Positions 19,272 to 29,822 of a stretch of DNA of 64,000 nt are shown here, piece by piece. The translations under genes and the position numbers were made by a program. The first letter of the stretch is position 1; each line of letters opens with the position of its first letter. The notes below the pieces were generated by a model. It worked only from the letters and a program-made list of their open reading frames with translations. It was not told the DNA's origin and did no database searches. The DNA is from Skermanella stibiiresistens SB22 (GTDB lineage Bacteria > Pseudomonadota > Alphaproteobacteria > Azospirillales > Azospirillaceae): contig NZ_AVFL01000002.1 in the NCBI RefSeq assembly GCF_000576635.1, forward strand, positions 310,001 to 374,000, in the 5' to 3' direction.

Positions 19272-19544
19272 GTGAACAAGAACGATCTCGTCGCGCTCGT
19301 GGCTGACGCGGCCAGTCTTTCGAAGGCGGATGCGACGCGAGCCGTCGACGCCGTCTTCGATGGCATCATCGACACGCTCAAAAAGGGCGAGGAGGTCCGT
19401 CTGGTCGGCTTCGGCACATTCGCGGTGTCGGACCGGGCGGCATCGCAGGGGCGCAACCCTCGTACCGGCGAGAAGATCGATATCCCGGCTTCCAAACAGC
19501 CGAAGTTCAAGCCGGGCAAGACCCTCAAGGATGCTCTGAACTAA
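19272..19544 (+). CDS. hupB: DNA-binding protein HU
   Basis: 90 residues from a GTG start, N-terminus V(M)-N-K-N-D-L-V. HU/IHF signature G-F-G-T-F-A-V-S-D-R near 46-55 and the R-N-P-R-T-G-E-K-I-D-I-P arm near 61-72; ends K-P-G-K-T-L-K-D-A-L-N as typical. A homodimeric nucleoid protein that bends and compacts DNA. The lon-hup order is conserved in many proteobacteria. The frame is open upstream of the GTG but the extra residues are not HU-like. Confidence 0.97.
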   Translation: MNKNDLVALVADAASLSKADATRAVDAVFDGIIDTLKKGEEVRLVGFGTFAVSDRAASQGRNPRTGEKIDIPASKQPKFKPGKTLKDALN

Positions 19545-19598
19545 GCTCCGACGCCACGCGTCGGCCGGCGGGCATAGCCAGTTCCATCAGCGGCCTTT

Positions 19599-19634
19599 AC
19601 AAGCCCGCGACCGTCATGCCGGTCGCGGGCTTGT
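19599..19634 (+). terminator. 15-bp perfect inverted repeat after hupB
   Basis: ACAAGCCCGCGACCG pairs with CGGTCGCGGGCTTGT around loop TCATGC, 54 bases after the stop. It is the longest perfect stem I found in the window. No T-run follows on the plus strand. Confidence 0.5.
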
Positions 19635-19691
19635 GCGCATGGTGGGCAGTTGCTAGAAGAAGGGCGGCCAGCCGGTCCGGCTGACGGAGAT

Positions 19692-19766
19692 GGGCGATTA
19701 GCTCAGCGGTAGAGCGTCTCGTTTACACCGAGAGGGTCGGCGGTTCGATCCCGTCATCGCCCACCA
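19692..19766 (+). tRNA. tRNA-Val (anticodon TAC)
   Basis: 75-base cloverleaf: acceptor GGGCGAT/ATCGCCC, D-arm AGCTCAGCGGTAGAG, anticodon loop TTTACAC with TAC inside stem TCTCG/CGAGA, T-arm GGCGGTTCGATCCCGTC, discriminator A, encoded CCA. A 6-bp hairpin (GTGCGG/CCGCAC, 19822-19840) downstream may end the transcript. Confidence 0.97.
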
Positions 19767-19963
19767 TCATCCCAATGCGGCCCGCGCCGATCCTTTTTCA
19801 GAATTCACGGCAAGCCCCACGGTGCGGTTCATCGCCGCACTTTGGGTTCGCTAAGCCGTCCTCCCTCCATTTGGCCCCCGCGTTGGTTCCGACAGGGAAA
19901 CAGACCTGTTCGGTTGGTCATGGTTGTTTTGATCGTAAATGGCGCTTTGATGCCGTTCGACCA

Positions 19964-19992
19964 TTGACACTGATTTGGCCGTGTCGTAATTA
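19964..19992 (+). promoter_or_regulatory. sigma-70 promoter of tRNA-Asp
   Basis: TTGACA (consensus), exactly 17 bases, then TAATTA, with the expected start about 7 bases before the tRNA. The best sigma-70 match I found in the window. Confidence 0.75.
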
Positions 19993-20006
19993 CCGGCCAT
20001 CAAGAC

Positions 20007-20083
<77 letters not shown>

Positions 20084-20308
20084 TTTTTCCAGAAAAATTC
20101 GAACAGTATCAATCGTTACGCGCCGGTTTCGGCGCTATTCGCGTGTGCGGAATTCCGCCTATTTGTCTTTCCTTGGACTCCCTTTCAGCCTATATTCCCG
20201 GTGCCCGACAGGTCGGGTAACCAATTGAAAAGCTGCCATGCTGGCTATGAGTCGGCCCGACGCGCCGGGCTCGCCACGCTGAAAAGGCAGTCTCATGCGA
20301 GGAGCGTT

Positions 20309-20677
20309 ATGGCCAATCCGCTGGTCGTCGAATATCTGCCGATCCTGATCTTTCTCGGGATCGCGGTTGTCATCGCAGGTGCCGCCGTTGGCGCCTCATT
20401 CCTGGTCGCGTCCCAGAAGCCGGATAGTGAGAAGGTTTCCGCGTACGAATGCGGCTTCGAACCGTTCGATGACGCCCGCAGCAAGTTCGACGTGCGGTTC
20501 TATCTGGTCGCCATTCTGTTCATCATCTTCGACCTCGAAGTTGCGTTTTTGTTCCCATGGGCCATATCCCTGGGAGACATCGGATTGTTCGGTTTCTGGT
20601 CGATGGTGGTGTTCCTCGGTGTGTTGACCATCGGCTTCATCTACGAATGGAAGAAAGGAGCGCTGGAATGGGAGTGA
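20309..20677 (+). CDS. nuoA: NADH-quinone oxidoreductase subunit A
   Basis: 122 residues with three hydrophobic spans (about 9-30, 65-85, 90-112). Characteristic A-Y-E-C-G-F-E-P-F and [20 protein letters not shown] loop, whose Cys and acidic residues lie near the quinone channel. First gene of a complete complex I operon. GGAG sits 5 bases before the ATG. A TATATT box at 20191-20196 is a possible -10 about 110 bases upstream, with only a weak -35. Confidence 0.97.
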   Translation: MANPLVVEYLPILIFLGIAVVIAGAAVGASFLVASQKPDSEKVSAYECGFEPFDDARSKFDVRFYLVAILFIIFDLEVAFLFPWAISLGDIGLFGFWSMVVFLGVLTIGFIYEWKKGALEWE

Positions 20678-21288
20678 CCCCCAACCAGCCGGCCGGCGGT
20701 CTGACCATCCTAGGTCAACCTTCGCAAGCGGCGCGGCCGTCCCAGGGTTTGATCCTGCCGGGCCAGGGCGCGCCGCTGGCGCCGGGTGCCGATCAGGACA
20801 CCTATCTGAGGTCGGTCACCGACGAGTTGCAGGACAAGGGGTTCATCGTCGCCAAGTTCGACGCCCTGCTCGACTGGGCGCGCACCGGTTCGCTGTGGCC
20901 GATGACGTTCGGCCTCGCCTGCTGCGCGGTGGAGATGATCCACGCCTACATGAGCCGCTATGACCTCGACCGATTCGGCGTGATCCCGCGCCCGAGTCCG
21001 CGCCAGAGCGATGTCATGATCGTGGCCGGGACGCTGTGCAACAAGATGGCGCCGGCCCTCCGCAAGGTCTACGACCAGATGGCGGAACCCCGTTGGGTGA
21101 TCTCCATGGGCTCGTGCGCCAATGGCGGCGGCTATTATCACTACTCCTACTCGGTGGTGCGCGGCTGCGACCGGATCGTCCCGGTCGATATCTACGTTCC
21201 CGGTTGCCCACCGACTGCGGAAGCCCTGGTCTACGGGATTCTGCAACTCCAGAAGAAGATCAAGCGCGGCAATCGCATCGCGCGCTAA
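20668..21288 (+). CDS. nuoB: NADH-quinone oxidoreductase subunit B
   Basis: 206 residues. It carries the N2 4Fe-4S cluster, the last iron-sulfur centre before quinone: [16 protein letters not shown] and V-P-G-C-P-P supply the cysteines. About 45 residues rich in Pro, Gly, Gln and Leu precede the core (which starts near D-Q-D-T-Y-L), so the N-terminus is extended. It overlaps nuoA by 10 bases, indicating translational coupling. Confidence 0.97.
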   Translation: MGVTPNQPAGGLTILGQPSQAARPSQGLILPGQGAPLAPGADQDTYLRSVTDELQDKGFIVAKFDALLDWARTGSLWPMTFGLACCAVEMIHAYMSRYDLDRFGVIPRPSPRQSDVMIVAGTLCNKMAPALRKVYDQMAEPRWVISMGSCANGGGYYHYSYSVVRGCDRIVPVDIYVPGCPPTAEALVYGILQLQKKIKRGNRIAR

Positions 21289-21307
21289 ACCAAGGCAGTC
21301 CCGGATC

Positions 21308-21949
21308 ATGAGCGACCAAGCGCTTCAGGAACTGAGCGATCATCTCCAGGCGCGCCTGGCGGATGTCATACTGTCCGCCGGCATCGAATTGGGTGAACTG
21401 ACCATCGCGGTCCAGCGACCGTCGATCGTCCGAGTCATGACGTTCCTACGTGACGACACCAGTTGCCAGTTCAAGCAGTTGATGGACCTGTGCGGCGCCG
21501 ATTACCCCTCGCGCGAGGAGCGGTTCGACGTCGTCTACAACCTACTCAGCCTGAAGCATAATTTCCGCATCCGCGTGAAGGTGTCGACGGACGAGGACAC
21601 GCCGGTTCCTTCGCTGGCCGAGGTGTTCAGCGCGGCACCTTGGTTCGAGCGGGAAGCTTGGGATCTCTATGGGATCTTCTTCTCCGACCATCCGGACCTA
21701 CGGCGAATCCTGACCGACTACGGGTTCGAGGGGCATCCCCTGCGCAAGGATTTCCCGCTGACCGGCTACGTGGAACTGCGATACGACGACGAGCAGAAAC
21801 GAGTCGTCTACGAACCGGTCAAGCTGACCCAGGATTTCCGTTCGTTCGATTTCCTCAGCCCTTGGGAGGGCATGACCAATGTCATGCTGCCGGGCGATGA
21901 AAAGGCTGAGGCGCCCAAGGGTGCGGCCCAGCCGGGGAGCAACAAGTGA
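21308..21949 (+). CDS. nuoC: NADH-quinone oxidoreductase subunit C
   Basis: 213 residues. 30-kDa subunit signature [23 protein letters not shown] near 113-135 and [10 protein letters not shown] near 143. A peripheral-arm structural subunit next to NuoD; here it is separate, not fused to nuoD as in E. coli. A Lys/Ala/Gly-rich tail follows the conserved core. Its TGA overlaps the nuoD ATG by one base. Confidence 0.96.
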   Translation: MSDQALQELSDHLQARLADVILSAGIELGELTIAVQRPSIVRVMTFLRDDTSCQFKQLMDLCGADYPSREERFDVVYNLLSLKHNFRIRVKVSTDEDTPVPSLAEVFSAAPWFEREAWDLYGIFFSDHPDLRRILTDYGFEGHPLRKDFPLTGYVELRYDDEQKRVVYEPVKLTQDFRSFDFLSPWEGMTNVMLPGDEKAEAPKGAAQPGSNK

Positions 21950-23145
21950 TGGCAACCGCGACCAATGCCGTAGAATCGAAGATCAAGCCGTTCACGATGA
22001 ATTTCGGGCCGCAGCACCCCGCGGCTCACGGGGTGTTGCGCCTCGTGCTGGAGATGGATGGCGAGGTGGTCGAGCGTGCCGATCCTCATATTGGATTGCT
22101 CCACCGCGGCACCGAGAAGCTGATCGAGTACAAGACTTACCTTCAGGCGACTCCGTACTTCGACCGGCTCGACTACGTGTCGCCGATGTGCCAGGAGCAT
22201 GCCTTCGCGCTCGCCGTTGAAAAGCTGTTGCGCATCACGCCACCGCCCCGGGCCCAGTACATCCGGGTGCTGTTCAGCGAGATCACGCGCATCCTCAACC
22301 ATTTGCTGAACATCACCACCTACGCGCTCGACGTCGGTGCCATCACGCCGTCGCTGTGGGGCTTCGAGGAGCGTGAGAAGCTGATGGAATTCTACGAGCG
22401 CGTCAGCGGCGCCCGTCTCCACGCGAACTACTTCCGTCCCGGCGGAGTCGCCTTCGATATGCCGGCTGGGCTCGCCGACGACATTTGGGAATACACCGAG
22501 CATTTTCCCAAGTTCCTCAGCGACCTGGAGAACCTGCTGTCGGAGAACCGCATCTTCAAGCAGCGGACCGTCGACATTGGGATCGTCAGCGAGCAGGAAG
22601 CCCTCGACTGGGGTTTCACGGGTCCGATGCTGCGCGCCTCGAACGTCGCGTGGGACCTACGGAAAGCCCAACCCTACGACGTCTATGACCAGATGGACTT
22701 CGACATCCCGGTCGGGCTCACCGGCGATTGCTACGCGCGCTACCTCGTCCGCATGGAGGAGATGAGCGAGTCCAACAAGATCATGCGGCAGTGCCTCGAG
22801 AAATTGCCCGACGGTCCGGTCAAGGTGCAGGATCATAAGATCTCCCCACCCCGCCGCGGCGAAATGAAGCGGTCGATGGAAGCCCTAATCCATCACTTCA
22901 AGCTCTATACCGAGGGCTACCACGTGCCGGCCGGAGAAACATATACGGCGGTCGAGGCGCCCAAGGGGGAGTTCGGGGTCTATCTGGTATCGGATGGGAC
23001 CAACAAGCCATATCGCTGCAAGATCCGGGCTCCCGGTTTCGCCCACCTTCAGGGCCTCGACTTCATGTCGAAGGGCCACATGCTGGCGGATACCGTGGCG
23101 ATCATCGGGTCCATGGATGTCGTGTTCGGAGAAATCGATCGATGA
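21949..23145 (+). CDS. nuoD: NADH-quinone oxidoreductase subunit D
   Basis: 398 residues, 49-kDa subunit. [15 protein letters not shown] near residues 17-31 forms part of the quinone site (the His is a proposed quinone ligand), and [11 protein letters not shown] near 50 is the second family block. It ends D-V-V-F-G-E-I-D-R as usual. A GTG three bases earlier is possible, but ATG 21949 is standard. Overlaps nuoE by 4 bases (ATGA). Confidence 0.97.
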   Translation: MATATNAVESKIKPFTMNFGPQHPAAHGVLRLVLEMDGEVVERADPHIGLLHRGTEKLIEYKTYLQATPYFDRLDYVSPMCQEHAFALAVEKLLRITPPPRAQYIRVLFSEITRILNHLLNITTYALDVGAITPSLWGFEEREKLMEFYERVSGARLHANYFRPGGVAFDMPAGLADDIWEYTEHFPKFLSDLENLLSENRIFKQRTVDIGIVSEQEALDWGFTGPMLRASNVAWDLRKAQPYDVYDQMDFDIPVGLTGDCYARYLVRMEEMSESNKIMRQCLEKLPDGPVKVQDHKISPPRRGEMKRSMEALIHHFKLYTEGYHVPAGETYTAVEAPKGEFGVYLVSDGTNKPYRCKIRAPGFAHLQGLDFMSKGHMLADTVAIIGSMDVVFGEIDR

Positions 23146-23795
23146 GCTCAAACGGAACGGCGCCCCTCGAGGGACCCAAGGATTTCGCCTTCACGGCGGA
23201 AAACCTGGAGCGGGCCAAGCACATCATCGCGAAGTACCCGGCGGGCAAGCAGGCGAGCGCAGTGATGCCCTTGCTGGATCTGGCGCAACGACAGAACGAC
23301 AACTGGTTGCCCCGGGCGGCCATGGATTACGTGGCCGAGATGCTGTCGATGCCGCGCATCCGTGTTTATGAGGTCGCCACCTTCTACACGATGTACAACC
23401 TGAAGCCGGTCGGTAAGCATTTCATCCAGGTCTGCACCACGACGCCTTGTTGGTTGCGGGGATCGGATGATGTGGTCAAGGCCTGCGAGCGGAAGCTTGG
23501 CATCGGTCTGGGAGAGACGACTTCGGACGGTCAGTTCACCGTGATCGAGGTCGAATGCCTGGGCGCCTGCGTCAACGCGCCGATGGTCCAGATCAACGAC
23601 GATTACTACGAGGATCTGGACGCCGCCGGCACTGAGGCGCTGCTGGACGCGCTGAAACGCGGCGAGCGGCCCAAGGCTGGGCCGATCTCGGGACGCCAGA
23701 CATCCAGCCCGTCCGGCGGCCCGACCACATTGATTTCCAGGACGTCGACGTCCGCCTCCGCGCCAGCCGCGGATTCCACCCACGGCGATGACTGA
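23142..23795 (+). CDS. nuoE: NADH-quinone oxidoreductase subunit E
   Basis: 217 residues, 24-kDa subunit with a thioredoxin-like 2Fe-2S (N1a) domain: C-T-T-T-P-C near 95-100 and [10 protein letters not shown] near 136-145 provide the four cysteines. The last ~45 residues are Ser/Thr/Pro-rich after [14 protein letters not shown], an extension common in Alphaproteobacteria. Part of the NADH-oxidising module with NuoF and NuoG. Confidence 0.96.
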   Translation: MSSNGTAPLEGPKDFAFTAENLERAKHIIAKYPAGKQASAVMPLLDLAQRQNDNWLPRAAMDYVAEMLSMPRIRVYEVATFYTMYNLKPVGKHFIQVCTTTPCWLRGSDDVVKACERKLGIGLGETTSDGQFTVIEVECLGACVNAPMVQINDDYYEDLDAAGTEALLDALKRGERPKAGPISGRQTSSPSGGPTTLISRTSTSASAPAADSTHGDD

Positions 23796-23804
23796 GGGGC
23801 CGCG

Positions 23805-25094
23805 ATGCTTCGGGACGAAGACCGCATTTTCACCAATCTCTACGGCTTCGAGGATTTCGCGCTGGACGGCGCGCGGGCGCGTGGCGATTGGGACAACACC
23901 AAGGACCTGATCCTGAAGGGCAGGGAATGGATCATCAACGAGACCAAGGAGTCGGGTTTACGCGGTCGAGGCGGCGCGGGCTTCTCCACCGGTCTCAAAT
24001 GGTCCTTCATGCCCAAGCAGACCGGCGATCGGCCGCACTATCTGGTGATCAACGCCGACGAGGGCGAGCCGGGTACGTGCAAGGACCGTGACATCATGCG
24101 TCACGATCCGCACAAGCTGATCGAGGGCTGCCTGATCGCCAGCTTCGCGATCGGCGCCAACGCCTGCTACATCTACATCCGAGGCGAGTTCTACAACGAG
24201 GGCTCCAATCTCCAACGGGCCATCGACGAGGCTTACGCCGCCGGATTGATCGGCAAGAACGCCTGTGGCTCCGGCTGGGACTTCGATCTCTATCTGCACC
24301 GCGGCGCCGGCGCCTATATCTGCGGCGAGGAAACCGCGCTGATCGAGAGCCTCGAGGGCAAGAAGGGCCAGCCGCGCAACAAGCCGCCGTTCCCGGCCCA
24401 GGCCGGTCTGTATTCCTGCCCGACCACCGTCAACAACGTCGAGAGCGTCGCGGTCGTCCCGACCATCCTCCGCCGGGGCGCCGCTTGGTTCGCTGGCTTG
24501 GGCCGGCCGAAGAACACCGGGACCAAGGTCTTCTGCATTTCCGGCCACGTCAACAAGCCCTGCAACGTGGAAGAGGAGATGGGGATCCCGCTGAAGGAGC
24601 TGATCGAGAAGCACGCCGGTGGCGTGCGGGGCGGCTGGGATAACCTGCTGGCCATCATTCCCGGCGGTTCCTCGGTTCCAGTCTTGCCGCGGTCGATCTG
24701 CGACACGGTCCTGATGGACTTCGACAGTCTGCGCGAGGTCCGGTCCGGTCTCGGCACCGCTGGCATCATCGTCATGGACAAGTCCACCGACATCGTCAAA
24801 GCGATCGCCCGCCTGTCCAAGTTCTACATGCACGAGAGCTGTGGCCAATGCACCCCTTGCCGCGAAGGCACCGGCTGGCTGTGGCGCGTCATGGAACGGA
24901 TGGCACAAGGTAAAGCGCGGATCGACGAGATCGACATGCTGTTCGACGTCACCAAGGAGATCGAGGGCCACACGATTTGCGCCCTCGGTGACGCGGCGGC
25001 TTGGCCCGTTCAGGGCTTGATCCGGCACTTCCGCCCCGAAATGGAACGGCGCATCCTGCAGTACACCGGCACCCAGCGTGCCGCGGCGGAATGA
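23805..25094 (+). CDS. nuoF: NADH-quinone oxidoreductase subunit F
   Basis: 429 residues, 51-kDa flavoprotein. [13 protein letters not shown] near 50-62 (FMN/NADH binding), D-E-G-E-P-G-T near 85, [12 protein letters not shown] near 168, and the N3 4Fe-4S cysteines in [12 protein letters not shown] near 346 with a later Cys in T-I-C-A-L-G. Accepts hydride from NADH. Nine bases separate it from nuoE. Confidence 0.97.
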   Translation: MLRDEDRIFTNLYGFEDFALDGARARGDWDNTKDLILKGREWIINETKESGLRGRGGAGFSTGLKWSFMPKQTGDRPHYLVINADEGEPGTCKDRDIMRHDPHKLIEGCLIASFAIGANACYIYIRGEFYNEGSNLQRAIDEAYAAGLIGKNACGSGWDFDLYLHRGAGAYICGEETALIESLEGKKGQPRNKPPFPAQAGLYSCPTTVNNVESVAVVPTILRRGAAWFAGLGRPKNTGTKVFCISGHVNKPCNVEEEMGIPLKELIEKHAGGVRGGWDNLLAIIPGGSSVPVLPRSICDTVLMDFDSLREVRSGLGTAGIIVMDKSTDIVKAIARLSKFYMHESCGQCTPCREGTGWLWRVMERMAQGKARIDEIDMLFDVTKEIEGHTICALGDAAAWPVQGLIRHFRPEMERRILQYTGTQRAAAE

Positions 25095-25127
25095 ACCGGC
25101 AGCCGAACGTAGCGACGAGACATCACT

Positions 25128-27191
25128 ATGCCCAAACTAACGATTGACGGGATCGAGGTCGAGGTCGAGCCGGGTACTTCCGTGCTGCAGGCCTGCGAGC
25201 AGATCGGTATCGAGATCCCCCGCTTTTGCTACCATGAACGGTTGACGGTTCCGGCCAACTGCCGCATGTGCCTGGTCGAGATGGAGAAAGCGCCGAAGCC
25301 GGTGGCCTCCTGCGCCATGCCCTGCGGCGAGGGCATGGTGATCAAGACCAACACGGATCTGGTCCACAAGGCCCGCAAGGGCGTGATGGAATTCCTGCTG
25401 ATCAACCATCCGCTGGATTGCCCGATCTGCGACCAAGGTGGCGAGTGCGATCTCCAGGACCAAGCGATGGGCTACGGCTTCGATCGCTCCCGGTTCCAGG
25501 AGAACAAGCGGGCGGTCAAGGACAAGTACCTGGGGCCGTTGATCAAGACGATCATGACCCGCTGCATCCACTGCACCCGCTGCATCCGCTTCGCCGACGA
25601 GATCGCCGGCGTGCCGGAGCTCGGCGCCACGGGTCGTGGCGAGCACATGGAGGTCGGCACCTACATCGAGCAGGCGATCTCGTCGGAGCTATCCGGCAAC
25701 TTGATCGACGTCTGCCCGGTCGGGGCCCTGACCTCAAAGCCATACGCCTTCACCACCCGGCCCTGGGAGCTGCGCAAGACCGAGACGATCGACGTGATGG
25801 ACGCGCTCGGCAGCAACATCCGCGTGGACACCCGCGGTCCCGAGGTGATGCGCCTGACGCCGCGCCTCAACGAGGACATCAACGAGGAGTGGCTGGCCGA
25901 TAAGAGCCGCTTCCACTATGACGGATTGAAGCGGCAGCGCCTGGACCGTCCCTATGTCCGCCGCGATGGCAAGCTCCAGCCGGCGACTTGGGCCGAGGCG
26001 TTCACCGCCATCGCCGAGCGGGTCAAGGGCGTTCCCGGTGATCGTATCGCCGCCCTGGCTGGCGACCTGTGCGACGCCGAGTCCATGGTGGCTCTGAAGG
26101 ATCTGGTCGAGGGGCTTGGCTCCAAGAACCTGGACTGTCGCCAGGACGGAGCCGCCTTCGACACGTCGGCCCGCGCCGGCTATCTGTTCAACACCACGAT
26201 CGCCGGCATCGAAAAGGCCGATGCCATCCTGTTGATCGGCACCTATCCCCGCTGGGAAGGCTCGATGGTCAACGCGCGCATTCGCAAGCGTTACCTGATG
26301 GGTGGCTTGAAGGTGGGCGTGGTCGGCGAGCGGCGCGACCTCACATATCCCTACACCTATCTGGGTGCCGGGCCGCAGACCCTGCAGGAATTGGCGGACG
26401 GTAGCCATGAGTTCTGCGAGATCCTGAAGACCGCCAAACGCCCGATGCTGATCCTGGGTGCCGGGGCGCTGCGTCGCGCCGATGGCGCCGCGATCCAGGC
26501 GCTGGCCCGTCAGGCGGCCGAAGCGAACAACATGGTCCAGGACGGTTGGAACGGCTTCAACGTCCTCCACACCGCCGCCGCGCGGGTTGGTGGGTTAGAG
26601 TTGGGCTTCCTGCCGGGACAGGGTGGCAAAGCCACCGCCGAGATCCTGGCGGGCGCCAGTTCGGGTGCCATCGAGGTCGTCTACCTGCTGGGCGCCGACG
26701 AAATCGACACGGCCAAACTGGGCGACGCCTTCGTGATCTACCAGGGCCATCACGGCGACCGTGGCGCCCACCGCGCCGATGTGGTCCTACCGGGCGCCGC
26801 CTATACCGAGAAGAATGGCCTGTACGTCAACACCGAGGGCCGCGTCCAGATGGCGCGCATGGCGGTGTTCCCGCTCGGCGAGGCGCGTGAGGACTGGAAG
26901 ATTCTGCGAGCCTTGGGTGATCAACTGGGTGTGCGGCTTCCCTATGACAGCTTGGCACAGGTCCGGAAGCGTCTGGCGGAGGCCAGCCCGGTGTTCCGTT
27001 CGATCGAGAGCCTGACGATGGCCGAGTGGGGGCCGTTCGGCCAAGCCGGCACGATCGATGCCGCGCCGTTCCACTGTCCGATCGAAAACTACTACATGAC
27101 CGACCCGATCAGCCGCGCCTCGGCCACCATGGCGAAATGCACCGAGACCTTCCTGGCGGCTGCGAGCGAGAGGACCGGCACCCATGGTTGA
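25128..27191 (+). CDS. nuoG: NADH-quinone oxidoreductase subunit G
   Basis: 687 residues, 75-kDa subunit. N-terminal 2Fe-2S ferredoxin domain ([15 protein letters not shown]), then the His/Cys 4Fe-4S segment ([15 protein letters not shown]), then [10 protein letters not shown] with D-V-C-P-V-G-A. The C-terminal two thirds is the inactive molybdopterin-oxidoreductase-like domain. The short alphaproteobacterial/mitochondrial form, without the extra N7 cluster cysteines that I can see. Overlaps nuoH by 8 bases. Confidence 0.96.
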   Translation: MPKLTIDGIEVEVEPGTSVLQACEQIGIEIPRFCYHERLTVPANCRMCLVEMEKAPKPVASCAMPCGEGMVIKTNTDLVHKARKGVMEFLLINHPLDCPICDQGGECDLQDQAMGYGFDRSRFQENKRAVKDKYLGPLIKTIMTRCIHCTRCIRFADEIAGVPELGATGRGEHMEVGTYIEQAISSELSGNLIDVCPVGALTSKPYAFTTRPWELRKTETIDVMDALGSNIRVDTRGPEVMRLTPRLNEDINEEWLADKSRFHYDGLKRQRLDRPYVRRDGKLQPATWAEAFTAIAERVKGVPGDRIAALAGDLCDAESMVALKDLVEGLGSKNLDCRQDGAAFDTSARAGYLFNTTIAGIEKADAILLIGTYPRWEGSMVNARIRKRYLMGGLKVGVVGERRDLTYPYTYLGAGPQTLQELADGSHEFCEILKTAKRPMLILGAGALRRADGAAIQALARQAAEANNMVQDGWNGFNVLHTAAARVGGLELGFLPGQGGKATAEILAGASSGAIEVVYLLGADEIDTAKLGDAFVIYQGHHGDRGAHRADVVLPGAAYTEKNGLYVNTEGRVQMARMAVFPLGEAREDWKILRALGDQLGVRLPYDSLAQVRKRLAEASPVFRSIESLTMAEWGPFGQAGTIDAAPFHCPIENYYMTDPISRASATMAKCTETFLAAASERTGTHG

Positions 27192-28191
27192 GCTTTGGAG
27201 CGGCTACGCCTGGCCGACGATCATCATCGTCCTTCAGATCGTCGCCATCATCATTCCCCTGCTGGTCGGCGTGGCCTATCTGACCTATGCCGAGCGCAAG
27301 GTGCTGGCGGCGATGCAGTTGCGGCAGGGCCCCAATATGGTGGGTCCGTTCGGCCTGTTCCAGCCGCTGGCCGACGGCCTCAAGCTGTTCGGCAAGGAGA
27401 CGGTGATCCCGGCCGGCGCCAACCGCGTCGTCTTCGTCTTCGCGCCGATGCTGACGTTCCTGCTCAGCCTGATCGCCTGGGCCGTCATCCCGTTCAGCTC
27501 GACCATGGTGCTGGCGAACATCAATGTCGGCGTGCTGTATCTGTTCGCGATCTCGTCGCTGGGCGTGTATGGCATCATCATGGCCGGCTGGGCGTCCAAC
27601 TCGAAATACGCTTTCCTCGGCGGCCTCCGCTCCGCGGCGCAGATGGTCTCCTACGAGGTGTCGATCGGCTTCGTGATCATCACGGTGCTGCTCTGCGTCG
27701 GCTCGTTGAACCTGTCCGACGTGGTGCTGGCCCAGCGGACGGTGTGGTTTGCGATCCCGCTGTTCCCGATGTTCGTCGTGTTCTTCATCTCGGCACTGGC
27801 GGAAACCAACCGCGCTCCGTTCGACCTGCCAGAGGGCGAGTCGGAGTTGGTCGGCGGTTACAACGTCGAATATTCGGCGATGACCTTCGCGCTGTTCTTC
27901 CTCGGCGAATACGCGAACATGATCCTCATGAGCGCGATGACGTCGATCCTGTTCCTCGGGGGCTGGTTGCCGCCGTTCGACATCGCGCCGCTCAACTGGA
28001 TCCCGGGTCCGATCTGGTTCGCGCTGAAGATCGCGCTGGTGCTGTTCATGTTCCTGTGGGTCCGCGCCACGGTGCCGCGCTACCGCTATGACCAGTTGAT
28101 GCGGCTGGGTTGGAAGGTGTTCCTGCCTTTCTCCCTGTTCTGGGTCATCCTGACCGCCGGCGTCCTCGTCACCTTCGGCTGGTTGCCCTAA
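27184..28191 (+). CDS. nuoH: NADH-quinone oxidoreductase subunit H
   Basis: 335 residues, about eight membrane helices. Family blocks [21 protein letters not shown] near 35-55 and [17 protein letters not shown] near 205-221, which line the quinone chamber between the peripheral and membrane arms. A 39-base perfect-armed hairpin follows before nuoI. Confidence 0.97.
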   Translation: MVELWSGYAWPTIIIVLQIVAIIIPLLVGVAYLTYAERKVLAAMQLRQGPNMVGPFGLFQPLADGLKLFGKETVIPAGANRVVFVFAPMLTFLLSLIAWAVIPFSSTMVLANINVGVLYLFAISSLGVYGIIMAGWASNSKYAFLGGLRSAAQMVSYEVSIGFVIITVLLCVGSLNLSDVVLAQRTVWFAIPLFPMFVVFFISALAETNRAPFDLPEGESELVGGYNVEYSAMTFALFFLGEYANMILMSAMTSILFLGGWLPPFDIAPLNWIPGPIWFALKIALVLFMFLWVRATVPRYRYDQLMRLGWKVFLPFSLFWVILTAGVLVTFGWLP

Positions 28192-28205
28192 CCCTTGCTT
28201 GATTT

Positions 28206-28244
28206 CATGCGCGGCGCGGTGGGATATCCCGGCCGCCGCGCATG
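28206..28244 (+). other. intercistronic hairpin between nuoH and nuoI
   Basis: CATGCGCGGCG pairs perfectly with CGCCGCGCATG (11 bp); the 17-base loop itself contains GGG-ATAT-CCC. It ends 2 bases before the nuoI ribosome site AGGAG (28247-28251). Without a T-run it is more likely an mRNA processing or stability element than a terminator inside an essential operon. Confidence 0.6.
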
Positions 28245-28261
28245 ACAGGAGAACTGAAGAC

Positions 28262-28750
28262 ATGGCATTCCTGGATCGCACTGCGCGGGGCTTCTTCCTG
28301 ACCGAACTGCTGTCCGGACTGGGCCTGACTTTCAGCTATATGTTCCGGCCGCGCGTCACCCTGAACTATCCCTTTGAGAAGGGACCGATCAGTCCGCGGT
28401 TCCGGGGCGAGCACGCGCTCCGACGGTATCCCAATGGCGAGGAGCGGTGCATCGCCTGCAAGCTGTGCGAAGCCGTCTGCCCCGCCCTGGCCATCACGAT
28501 CGAGGCCGAGCCGCGTGACGATGGCAGTCGCAGGACCACCCGATACGACATCGACATGACAAAGTGTATCTACTGCGGGTTGTGCCAGGAGGCATGCCCG
28601 GTGGACGCGATCGTCGAGGGGCCGAATTTCGAGTTCTCCACGGAAACCCGCGAGGAACTCTTCTACAACAAGGACAAGCTGCTCGAGAACGGCGACCGCT
28701 GGGAGGCCCAGCTCGCCGCGAACGTTGCGGTCGATGCTCCTTACCGCTAA
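28262..28750 (+). CDS. nuoI: NADH-quinone oxidoreductase subunit I
   Basis: 162 residues, 23-kDa TYKY subunit. Two 4Fe-4S motifs: [12 protein letters not shown] near 62-73 (N6a) and [12 protein letters not shown] near 101-112 (N6b). An amphipathic N-terminus ([14 protein letters not shown]) anchors it near the membrane. It passes electrons from NuoG to NuoB. Flanked on both sides by perfect inverted repeats. Confidence 0.97.
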   Translation: MAFLDRTARGFFLTELLSGLGLTFSYMFRPRVTLNYPFEKGPISPRFRGEHALRRYPNGEERCIACKLCEAVCPALAITIEAEPRDDGSRRTTRYDIDMTKCIYCGLCQEACPVDAIVEGPNFEFSTETREELFYNKDKLLENGDRWEAQLAANVAVDAPYR

Positions 28751-28768
28751 AAACCCACAATCCTCCTA

Positions 28769-28795
28769 GGGTCCCGCCAATCCCCGGCGGGACCC
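28769..28795 (+). other. intercistronic hairpin between nuoI and nuoJ
   Basis: GGGTCCCGCC/GGCGGGACCC, perfect 10-bp stem, loop AATCCCC, 18 bases after the nuoI stop. No T-run. The longest untranslated gap in the nuo operon (138 bases) surrounds it. Confidence 0.6.
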
Positions 28796-28844
28796 GGGTT
28801 GGACCGCAAGACACCGCAAGAACCCGACTAAAGGGACTCCGGAA

Positions 28845-28892
28845 GTGAGCACAGACACCTTCCCTCATCACAAGAGGCGGGGAACGCCATGA
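28845..28892 (+). CDS. possible 15-residue leader ORF overlapping nuoJ start
   Basis: A GTG-initiated ORF of 15 codons (V-S-T-D-T-F-P-H-H-K-R-R-G-T-P) whose TGA overlaps the nuoJ ATG in an ATGA junction, exactly like the coupled junctions elsewhere in the operon. CCGGAAG just upstream is a poor ribosome site. It may couple nuoJ translation, or be chance. Confidence 0.25.
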   Translation: MSTDTFPHHKRRGTP

Positions 28893-29503
28893 TCGTGCAG
28901 AGCTTGGCCTTCTACCTTTTCGCCGCTATCCTGGTGGCGTCCGCCGTCATGGTCATCGCGGCCCGCAACCCGGTGCACTCGGTGCTCTTCCTGATCCTCG
29001 CCTTCTTCAACGCCGCGGGGCTTTTCGTGCTGATCGGCGCGGAGTTCGTGGCGATGATCCTGGTGATCGTCTATGTCGGGGCCGTCGCGGTGCTCTTCCT
29101 GTTCGTGGTGATGATGCTCGACATCAACTTCCGCGAACTGCGGTCGGGCGCCCTGCAATATCTGCCGGTCGGCATCACGGTGGGGCTGGTCCTGCTGGTC
29201 GAGCTGGCTTTGGTGCTCGGCACCTGGGTGATCGTTCCCGATCTGGCCGCCGTGTCCGGAGCGCCTACCCCTGCGCCGGATCAGATCAACAACACCCATG
29301 CCCTGGGGCTGCTGATCTACACCCACTACGCCTACCTGTTCCAAGCGGCCGGCCTGATCCTCCTGATCGCGATGATCGGCGCCATCGTCCTGACCCTGCG
29401 GTCGCGCGAGGGTGTCCGTCGCCAGAACATCAGCGCCCAGGTCAGCCGCCGTCGCGACCAAGTCGTCGCGATCCGCAAGGTGCCGACCCGAGGAGGTGTC
29501 TGA
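28889..29503 (+). CDS. nuoJ: NADH-quinone oxidoreductase subunit J
   Basis: 204 residues with five hydrophobic spans. Typical N-terminus (F-Y-L-F-A-A-I-L-V-A-S-A) and the conserved third-helix region I-V-Y-V-G-A-V-A-V-L-F-L-F-V-V-M-M-L-D near 62-80 (ND6). Part of the membrane arm connecting NuoH to the antiporter-like subunits. AGGCGGGGAA provides its ribosome site. Its stop touches nuoK directly. Confidence 0.96.
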   Translation: MIVQSLAFYLFAAILVASAVMVIAARNPVHSVLFLILAFFNAAGLFVLIGAEFVAMILVIVYVGAVAVLFLFVVMMLDINFRELRSGALQYLPVGITVGLVLLVELALVLGTWVIVPDLAAVSGAPTPAPDQINNTHALGLLIYTHYAYLFQAAGLILLIAMIGAIVLTLRSREGVRRQNISAQVSRRRDQVVAIRKVPTRGGV

Positions 29504-29812
29504 ATGGAAATCGGTCTCGCCCATTACCTGACCGTCGCCGCGATCGTGTTCACGCTCGGCGTCTTCGGGATCTTCCTCAATCGGAAAAACGTCATCATCA
29601 TCCTGATGTCGGTCGAACTGATCCTGCTGGCCGTCAACATCAATCTGGTGGCGTTCTCGGTGTTCCTCAATGACCTGGTCGGACAGGTCTTCGCGATGTT
29701 CATCCTGACCGTCGCGGCCGCCGAGGCCGCGATCGGCCTGGCCATCCTGGTCGTCTACTTCCGCAACCGCGGCACCATCGCGGTGGACGACATCAACATG
29801 ATGAAGGGCTGA
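29504..29812 (+). CDS. nuoK: NADH-quinone oxidoreductase subunit K
   Basis: 102 residues, three membrane helices, ND4L homologue. [15 protein letters not shown] near 33-47 and [11 protein letters not shown] near 69-79 hold the two conserved membrane glutamates of the proton-translocation path. GAGGTG just before its start (inside the nuoJ end) is the ribosome site. Confidence 0.97.
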   Translation: MEIGLAHYLTVAAIVFTLGVFGIFLNRKNVIIILMSVELILLAVNINLVAFSVFLNDLVGQVFAMFILTVAAAEAAIGLAILVVYFRNRGTIAVDDINMMKG

Positions 29813-29822
29813 GGTGGCGGTC

